Shown here: piece after piece, positions 58,119 through 64,000 of the stretch | How positions within the stretch are numbered: position 1 is the first letter of the stretch | Layout of the letters: each line of letters begins with the position of its first letter | DNA from: Streptomyces sp. NBC_00370 | GTDB lineage: Bacteria; Actinomycetota; Actinomycetes; Streptomycetales; Streptomycetaceae | Length of the DNA stretch: 64,000 nt | NCBI RefSeq assembly: GCF_036084755.1 | Contig: NZ_CP107968.1 | Span: 6,332,001 to 6,396,000 of the forward strand | Direction: 5' to 3' | Made by a program: the position numbers and the translations under genes | The notes under the pieces: generated by a model | The model's input: only the letters and a program-made list of their open reading frames with translations | Told to the model about the DNA's origin: nothing | Database searches by the model: none

Positions 58119-59195
58119 GTGACCAGGAAAGCCATCCCCGTCGTCATCCTCGCCGGATTCCTCGGCTCGGGGAAGACGACCCTCCTCAACCATCTGCTGA
58201 CGCAGAGCCGGGGCACCCGGATCGGGGTCGTCGTCAACGACTTCGGGGCCATCGAGATCGACGCCCTGACCGTTGCCGGGCAGGTCGACTCGATGGTCTC
58301 CCTCGGCGACGGATGCCTGTGCTGCGCCGTGGACGCCAGTGAGCTGGACGGCTATCTCGACCGGCTCGCCCGCCCCGAACTGGCCATCGACGTCATCGTC
58401 GTGGAGGCCAGCGGGCTCGCCGAACCGCAGGAACTCGTCCGCATGGTCCTCGCCGGAGAGAACCCGCGCGTCGGCTACGGGGGACTGGTCGAGGTCGTGG
58501 ACGCCGCCGAGTTCGAGGCGACCAGGGCGCGGCACCCCGAGACGGACCGGCATCTCGCCGTCGCCGACCTCGTCGTGCTCAACAAGACCGACCGTACGGA
58601 ACCGGCCGAGCGGGAGCGGATCCTCGGCGTCCTCGCCGGACTGAGCCCCGGCACCCCGGTCGTCGCCGCGTCGCACGGGCGCGTCGATCCCGACGTCCTC
58701 TTCGACCGCAGGCCGGGCGCGCGGACCGTGGGGCAGCTCTCCTTCGACGACCTGCGGGCCGAGGAGTCCGGGGAAGGCACAGCCGCCGGCGACGGGGGCC
58801 ACGACGATCACCTCCACGCCGCCTACGACAGCGTGGAGTTCGTCTCGGCCGAGCCGCTGGACCCGCGCCGGCTGATGGCGTTCCTCGACGAGCGGCCCGA
58901 AGGGCTGTACCGCATCAAGGGATTCGCCGACTTCGGCGCCGCCGACCCGGACCACCGCTACGCCCTGCACGCCGTCGGCCGCTTCCTGCGCTTCACGCCG
59001 GAACCCTGGCAAGCCGCCGAGCGGCGGCTCACCCAGCTCGTACTGATCGGCGCGGGCATCGACCGGGACGCCCTGCTCAAGGAGTTGGAGGCGTGCCGGA
59101 ACCTGGCGCCACAGGACGCACAGGACGCCCCCGCCGACGAACACGGCATGTGGGGCGTCCTGCGCTACGTACGGGACGTCACCGAGACGCCCTAG
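58119..59195 (+). CDS. COG0523 (CobW/ZigA-like) metal-chaperone GTPase
   Basis: 358 residues from GTG 58119; TACGAT at 58105-58110 suggests a near-leaderless message. GFLGSGKTT (13-21) is Walker A, GCLCC (C66, C68, C69) is the family's CxCC metal motif, and NKTD gives guanine specificity. A HDDHLH segment may bind metal. The C-terminal CobW_C domain spans ~245-330. These GTPases insert metals (Zn, Co or Fe) into target proteins. No Zur box was recognised. The client is unknown. Confidence 0.92.
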   Translation: MTRKAIPVVILAGFLGSGKTTLLNHLLTQSRGTRIGVVVNDFGAIEIDALTVAGQVDSMVSLGDGCLCCAVDASELDGYLDRLARPELAIDVIVVEASGLAEPQELVRMVLAGENPRVGYGGLVEVVDAAEFEATRARHPETDRHLAVADLVVLNKTDRTEPAERERILGVLAGLSPGTPVVAASHGRVDPDVLFDRRPGARTVGQLSFDDLRAEESGEGTAAGDGGHDDHLHAAYDSVEFVSAEPLDPRRLMAFLDERPEGLYRIKGFADFGAADPDHRYALHAVGRFLRFTPEPWQAAERRLTQLVLIGAGIDRDALLKELEACRNLAPQDAQDAPADEHGMWGVLRYVRDVTETP

Positions 59196-59201
59196 AACCG
59201 G

Positions 59202-61652
59202 TCAGTGCGCCGGGCCCGCCAGCACCTCGACCGTCGTCTCCAGCGGCTGGCCCGAGCCGTCCCTGCGCGGGTCCGGCTCCGGCAGCTCCACCGGTGTGCC
59301 GTTCTTCTTCGCCGCGCGGGCCGGGCTCGCGCCCGCCCAGGCGAGGACCAGCAGCTCCTCGCCCTTGAGGAACCGGTGGCAGCGCACCCCGCCGGTCGCC
59401 CTGCCCTTGCGGGGGTACTGGTCGAACGGGGTGAGCTTGGCCGTACGCACCGAGTCGTCGAGCGTGCCCTCGGAGCCCGTGACGGTGAAGACCACCGCGT
59501 CGGCCGCGGGATCCACCGCGGTGAACGAGATCACCGACGCGCCCTCCGCCAGCTTGATGCCCGCCATACCCCCGGCGGCGCGGCCCTGCGGACGCACCTG
59601 CGCCGATTGGTAGCGCAGCAACTGGGCGTCCGAGGTGATGAAGACCAGGTCCTCCTCGCCGGTACGCAGCTCGGCGCCGCCCACCACGCGGTCCCCCTCC
59701 TTGAGGGAGATGACCTCCAACTCGTCCTTGTTGGCCGGGTAGTCGGGGACGACCCGCTTGACGACACCCTGCCGGGTGCCCAGCGCCAGCCCCGGGGACG
59801 ACTCGTCCAGCGTGGTCAGACAGATCAGGTCCTCGTCGGCCTCCAGCGCCAGGAACTCCGCGATCGGCGCCCCGCCCGAGAGGTTCGGCGCCGACGCCGT
59901 GTCCGGGAGCTGCGGCAGGTCGATCACCGAGATCCGCAGCAGCCGGCCCGCCGATGTCACGGCTCCGACATCGCCGCGCGCCGTCGCCGGTACGGCCGAG
60001 ATGATCACGTCGTGCTTGACCCGCCTGCCGTCACCGCCCTCCAGTGGCTCGCCGTTGACCGTACGGGCCAGCAGGCCCGTGGACGACAGCAGCACCCGGC
60101 ACGGGTCGTCGGCGACTTCGAGCGGCACGGCGGCGGCGACCGAAGCGCCGGACTCCAGCAGGACCGTACGGCGCGGGGTGCCGAACTTCTTCGCCACCAC
60201 GGCCAGTTCGGCCGAGACCAGCTTGCGCAGCTCGCTGTCCGACTCCAGGATCCCGGTCAGCTCGTCGATCTCGCCGTTGAGCCGGTCGCGCTCGCTCTCC
60301 AGCTCGATCCGGTCGAACCGGGTGAGCCGGCGCAGCGGCGTGTCCAGGATGTACTGCGTCTGGATGTCGGTCAGGGAGAAGCGCTCGATCAGCCGCTCCT
60401 TGGCCTGCGCCGAGTTGTCGCTCGACCGGATGAGCCGGATGACCTCGTCGATGTCGATGAGCGCGACCAGCAGCCCCTCGACCAGATGCAGCCGGTCACG
60501 CCGCTTCGTCCTGCGGAACTCGCTGCGCCGGCGCACCACGGTGAACCGGTGGTCCAGATAGACCTCAAGGAGCTCCTTGAGACCCAGCGTCAGCGGCTGG
60601 CCGTCCACCAGGGCCACGTTGTTGATGCCGAAGGACTCCTCCATCGGCGTCAGCTTGTACAGCTGCTCCAGCACCGCCTCGGGGACGAAGCCGTTCTTGA
60701 CCTCGATGACGAGACGCAGCCCGTGCGAGCGGTCGGTGAGGTCCTTGACGTCGGCGATGCCCTGGAGCTTCTTGGCCGAGACCAGATCCTTGATCTTGGC
60801 GATCACCTTCTCCGGGCCGACCGTGAACGGCAGTTCCGTGACGACCAGGCCCTTGCGGCGCGCCGTGACGTCCTCGATCGCGACCGTCGCGCGGATCTTG
60901 AACGTGCCGCGGCCGTTCGCGTACGCGTCCTTGATCCCGCCGAGGCCGACGATCCGGCCACCGGTGGGCAGGTCGGGGCCGGGGATGAAACGCATCAGCG
61001 TTTCCAGGTCGGCGGCAGGATGCCGGATCAGATGGCGGGCGGCGGCCACCACTTCGCCCAGGTTGTGCGGCGGCATGTTCGTCGCCATCCCGACCGCGAT
61101 CCCCGTCGCCCCGTTCACCAGGAGGTTCGGGTAGGCGGCGGGGAGCGTGATCGGCTCCCGCTCCTGGCCGTCGTAATTCGGCTCGAAATCGACGGTGTCC
61201 TCGTCGATCGACTCCGTCATCAGCGACGTCGCGTCGGCCATCCGGCACTCGGTGTACCGCATGGCGGCCGGCGGGTCGTCGTTGCCGAGCGAGCCGAAGT
61301 TGCCGTGCCCGTCGACCAGGGGCAGCCGCATCGAGAACGGCTGTGCCATCCGGACGAGCGCGTCGTAGATCGACGCGTCCCCGTGCGGATGCAGCTTGCC
61401 CATGACCTCGCCGACGACACGGGCGCACTTCACATAGCCGCGGTCGGGGCGCAGCCCCATCTCGTTCATCTGGTAGACGATGCGGCGGTGCACCGGCTTC
61501 ATGCCGTCACGCGCGTCGGGCAGGGCCCGGGAGTAGATCACCGAGTACGCGTACTCAAGGAAGGAGCCCTGCATTTCATCGACCACGTCGATGTCGAGGA
61601 TCTTCTCCTCGAAGTCCTCCGGCGGCGGGGTCTTCGTGCTGCGGCGGGCCAT
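59202..61652 (-). CDS. parC: DNA topoisomerase IV subunit A
   Basis: 816 residues. The breakage-reunion domain carries the catalytic tyrosine Y133 (AMRYTEC) and a quinolone-region HPHGDASIYD, with A93 at the position that is serine in E. coli GyrA/ParC, as in mycobacterial GyrA. The GyrA-like beta-propeller repeats follow (VKHDVIISAVPATA, GTRQGVVKRV, RKGRATGGVRC); no GyrA box is obvious, favouring ParC over gyrase. It partners ParE (encoded at 35-37 kb) in chromosome decatenation. Divergent from an M16 peptidase operon. Confidence 0.94.
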   Translation of the reverse strand: MARRSTKTPPPEDFEEKILDIDVVDEMQGSFLEYAYSVIYSRALPDARDGMKPVHRRIVYQMNEMGLRPDRGYVKCARVVGEVMGKLHPHGDASIYDALVRMAQPFSMRLPLVDGHGNFGSLGNDDPPAAMRYTECRMADATSLMTESIDEDTVDFEPNYDGQEREPITLPAAYPNLLVNGATGIAVGMATNMPPHNLGEVVAAARHLIRHPAADLETLMRFIPGPDLPTGGRIVGLGGIKDAYANGRGTFKIRATVAIEDVTARRKGLVVTELPFTVGPEKVIAKIKDLVSAKKLQGIADVKDLTDRSHGLRLVIEVKNGFVPEAVLEQLYKLTPMEESFGINNVALVDGQPLTLGLKELLEVYLDHRFTVVRRRSEFRRTKRRDRLHLVEGLLVALIDIDEVIRLIRSSDNSAQAKERLIERFSLTDIQTQYILDTPLRRLTRFDRIELESERDRLNGEIDELTGILESDSELRKLVSAELAVVAKKFGTPRRTVLLESGASVAAAVPLEVADDPCRVLLSSTGLLARTVNGEPLEGGDGRRVKHDVIISAVPATARGDVGAVTSAGRLLRISVIDLPQLPDTASAPNLSGGAPIAEFLALEADEDLICLTTLDESSPGLALGTRQGVVKRVVPDYPANKDELEVISLKEGDRVVGGAELRTGEEDLVFITSDAQLLRYQSAQVRPQGRAAGGMAGIKLAEGASVISFTAVDPAADAVVFTVTGSEGTLDDSVRTAKLTPFDQYPRKGRATGGVRCHRFLKGEELLVLAWAGASPARAAKKNGTPVELPEPDPRRDGSGQPLETTVEVLAGPAH

Positions 61653-61841
61653 CGCTGCTGCGGCTCCTTCACAGGTCCTGTACGGCTTGTTCTTGAACTG
61701 ACGCGGACCATTGTGGACCGTGCCACTGACATCACGGACCCCGACCCGTCGCCCGGGCCCGTTACGCGGGAACTTCGCCAGCTGTCAGCACGCTTGCATA
61801 CAGTGGCAGCAGTTCTCCACCTCGCCATCGAAGGGACGTAC

Positions 61842-63206
61842 ATGCCCATGGGTCACACGGCCACAGCGCAGGCCGGCTCCGGCGGCCTGACAGCGACGGA
61901 GCACCGGCTGGCCAACGGCCTGCGCGTGGTGCTCTCCGAGGACCACCTCACCCCGGTTGCCGCTGTCTGCCTCTGGTACGACGTCGGCTCCCGACACGAG
62001 GTCAAGGGCCGTACCGGACTCGCCCACCTCTTCGAGCACCTGATGTTCCAGGGCTCCGCACAGGTGAAGGGTAACGGCCACTTCGAACTGGTCCAGGGCG
62101 CCGGCGGCTCGCTGAACGGCACCACCAGCTTCGAGCGCACCAACTATTTCGAGACCATGCCCACGCACCAGCTGGAGCTCGCGCTCTGGCTGGAGGCCGA
62201 CCGGATGGGCTCGCTGCTCACCGCGCTCGACGACGAGTCGATGGAGAACCAGCGCGACGTCGTCAAGAACGAACGCCGCCAGCGGTACGACAACGTGCCG
62301 TACGGCACGGCTTTCGAGCGGCTGACCGCGCTCTCCTACCCCGAGGGCCACCCGTACCACCACACCCCGATCGGCTCGATGGCCGACCTGGACGCGGCGA
62401 CGCTCGACGACGCCCGCGCGTTCTTCCGTACGAACTACGCGCCCAACAACGCGGTGCTGTCGGTCGTCGGCGACATCGACCCGGCGCAGACGCTGGCCTG
62501 GGTCGAGAAGTACTTCGGCTCGATCCCCTCGCACGACGGCAAGAAGCCGCCGCGTGACGGCACGCTCCCCGACATCATCGGCGAGCAGCTGCGCGAGGAG
62601 ATCCAGGAAGAGGTGCCGGCCCGTGCGCTGATGGCCGCCTACCGGCTGCCGCAGGACGGCACGCGCGAGTGCGACGCCGCCGACCTGGCGCTCACCGTCC
62701 TCGGCGGCGGCGAGTCGTCCCGGCTGCACAACCGCCTGGTCCGCAGGGACCGTACGGCCGTGGCGGCGGGCTTCGGCCTGCTGCGTCTCGCAGGCGCGCC
62801 CTCGCTCGGCTGGCTGGACGTCAAGACGTCGGGCGGCGTGGAGATCCCGCAGATCGAGTCCGCCGTCGACGAGGAGCTGGCCCGCCTCGCCGAGGAGGGC
62901 CCGACCGACGAGGAGATGGAGCGCGCGCAGGCGCAGCTGGAGCGCGAGTGGCTGGACCGGCTCGGTACGGTCGCCGGCCGCGCCGACGAACTGTGCAGGT
63001 ACGCCGTGCTGTTCGGCGACCCGCAGCTGGCCCTGACCGCGGTGACCCGGGTCCTGGACATCACGGCAGCCGAGGTGAAGGCCGTCGCCGCCGCGCGACT
63101 GCGCCCCGACAACAGGGCGGTCCTGGTGTACGAACCGCTCGCCGCCGAAGAGCCTGCTGACGAAGCGGCCACCGAAGAGACCGAGCACGAAGGGGCGGAC
63201 AAGTGA
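61842..63206 (+). CDS. M16 zinc metallopeptidase, active subunit
   Basis: 454 residues from ATG 61842 (AAGGGA upstream; a second ATG two codons later is less well placed). The inverted zinc motif HLFEH (62-66) plus the downstream glutamate in ENQRDVVKNERRQ makes it catalytically complete. Family members degrade small peptides as heterodimers. The stop overlaps the next gene's start (GTGA). In Streptomyces the pair is conserved next to parC as far as I recall. No signal peptide, so intracellular. Confidence 0.93.
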   Translation: MPMGHTATAQAGSGGLTATEHRLANGLRVVLSEDHLTPVAAVCLWYDVGSRHEVKGRTGLAHLFEHLMFQGSAQVKGNGHFELVQGAGGSLNGTTSFERTNYFETMPTHQLELALWLEADRMGSLLTALDDESMENQRDVVKNERRQRYDNVPYGTAFERLTALSYPEGHPYHHTPIGSMADLDAATLDDARAFFRTNYAPNNAVLSVVGDIDPAQTLAWVEKYFGSIPSHDGKKPPRDGTLPDIIGEQLREEIQEEVPARALMAAYRLPQDGTRECDAADLALTVLGGGESSRLHNRLVRRDRTAVAAGFGLLRLAGAPSLGWLDVKTSGGVEIPQIESAVDEELARLAEEGPTDEEMERAQAQLEREWLDRLGTVAGRADELCRYAVLFGDPQLALTAVTRVLDITAAEVKAVAAARLRPDNRAVLVYEPLAAEEPADEAATEETEHEGADK

Positions 63207-64000
63207 CCGAGGCTGCCGCGACCATGGAGTTCCACCCGCGGCCGACGGCCGGCGAGGCCAGGCCCTGGGCCTTCCCCGCGCCCGAACGGGGCGCCCTGGC
63301 CAACGGTCTGACGGTGCTGCGCTGTCACCGCCCGGGACAGCAGGTGGTGGCCGTCGAGATCTGTCTCGACGCCCCCCTCGACGCCGAGCCGGAAGGGCTC
63401 GACGGCATCGCCACGATCATGGCGCGCGCCCTGTCAGAGGGCACCGACAAGCACTCGGCCGAGGAGTTCGCCGCCGAGCTGGAGCGCTGCGGCGCCACGC
63501 TCGACGCGCACGCCGACCACCCCGGCGTCCGGGTCTCCCTCGAAGTGCCGGTCTCCCGGCTGCCCAAGGCGCTCGGCCTGGTCGCGGAGGCGCTGCGCGC
63601 CCCCGCCTTCGCGGACAGCGAGATCGAGCGGCTGGTGCGCAACCGCCTCGACGAGATCCCGCACGAGACGGCCAACCCGGGCCGCCGCGCCGCCAAGCAG
63701 CTCTCCAAGGAGCTGTTCCCGGCGTCCCTGCGGATGTCCCGGCCGCGCCAGGGCACCGAGGAGACGGTCGAGCGGATCGACGCGGCGGGCGTGCGCGCCT
63801 TCTACGACGCGTACGTCCGTCCGGCCACGGCGACCGCCGTGGTCGTCGGCGATCTCACCGGCGTCGATCTGGACCAGGTGCTCGCCGACAGCCTCGGCGA
63901 CTGGACGGGCAACACGGCAGAGCCGCGCCCGGTGCCCGCCGTCACCGCCGACGACACGGGCCGCGTCGTGATCGTGGACCGACCGGGCGCCGTACAGACG
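63203..64000 (+). CDS. M16 peptidase-family subunit lacking the zinc motif (3' truncated by window)
   Basis: Starts at GTG 63203, overlapping the previous stop; 266 codons are present and the frame is open at the right edge. The sequence GALANGLTVLRCHRPGQQVVAVEIC is the M16 core start, but the HxxEH site is replaced by IATIMARAL, so this is the non-catalytic, substrate-binding partner of the preceding enzyme. C-terminal half lies outside. Confidence 0.9.
   Translation, partial: MTEAAATMEFHPRPTAGEARPWAFPAPERGALANGLTVLRCHRPGQQVVAVEICLDAPLDAEPEGLDGIATIMARALSEGTDKHSAEEFAAELERCGATLDAHADHPGVRVSLEVPVSRLPKALGLVAEALRAPAFADSEIERLVRNRLDEIPHETANPGRRAAKQLSKELFPASLRMSRPRQGTEETVERIDAAGVRAFYDAYVRPATATAVVVGDLTGVDLDQVLADSLGDWTGNTAEPRPVPAVTADDTGRVVIVDRPGAVQT

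Overview
The window is chromosomal DNA from a high-GC, sporulating actinomycete, almost certainly a Streptomyces. The evidence is the extreme G/C bias at third codon positions, many GTG starts, several start codons placed 4-8 bases after a -10 hexamer (probable leaderless mRNAs), and the adjacency of a WhiH-type sporulation regulator, the principal sigma factor HrdB and topoisomerase IV genes. From memory this gene order (siderophore synthetases, dinG-like helicase, lexA, nrdR, nrdJ ... whiH, hrdB, parE ... parC) matches the core chromosome of S. coelicolor; that comparison was not run here. I see no tRNA, rRNA, CRISPR array, insertion sequence or prophage.

Layout. 1-3.2 kb: end of an NRPS-independent siderophore operon (two IucA/IucC synthetases flanking an acetyltransferase). 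3.2-19.6 kb: DNA metabolism and stress block: DinG-type helicase, LexA with an SOS box, NrdR and B12-dependent ribonucleotide reductase, a TerD-like protein, a histidine phosphatase, an MFS efflux pump with a divergent TetR repressor and twin operators, RNase HII, and a RecQ helicase with a phosphoribosyltransferase-like tail. 19.6-28.4 kb: TetR/lipoprotein esterase operon, GAF-PP2C phosphatase, methyltransferase, a DUF4192 gene preceded by a perfect palindrome of two DnaA boxes, a debranching-enzyme-like protein and a Nudix/NrtR regulator. 28.4-41.9 kb: an ABC protein with degenerate ATPase motifs, whiH behind a sigma-WhiG-like promoter, hrdB, a secreted trypsin, parE, a membrane protein/two-component operon, and a DUF485/acetate-type symporter pair.

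41.9-55.5 kb is an accessory carbohydrate locus sitting between conserved genes. It has two secreted beta-helix glycosidases, each with an Asp...Asp-Asp triad at the spacing known for GH87 alpha-1,3-glucanases, plus a LacI regulator, a sugar ABC importer without its own ATPase, and a cytoplasmic GH13 alpha-glucosidase. A 23-base operator-like motif is shared by the promoters of the large glucanase gene and of lacI. The simplest reading is a regulated pathway that cuts alpha-1,3-glucan (fungal wall, nigeran or mutan) outside the cell, imports the oligosaccharides and hydrolyses them inside.

55.5-64 kb: a divergent pair of citrate synthase genes, one carrying an N-terminal DNA-binding domain, with two matching TTGAWTCAA sites between them; then a COG0523 GTPase, parC, and an M16 peptidase pair (active subunit plus a subunit lacking the zinc motif, cut by the window edge).
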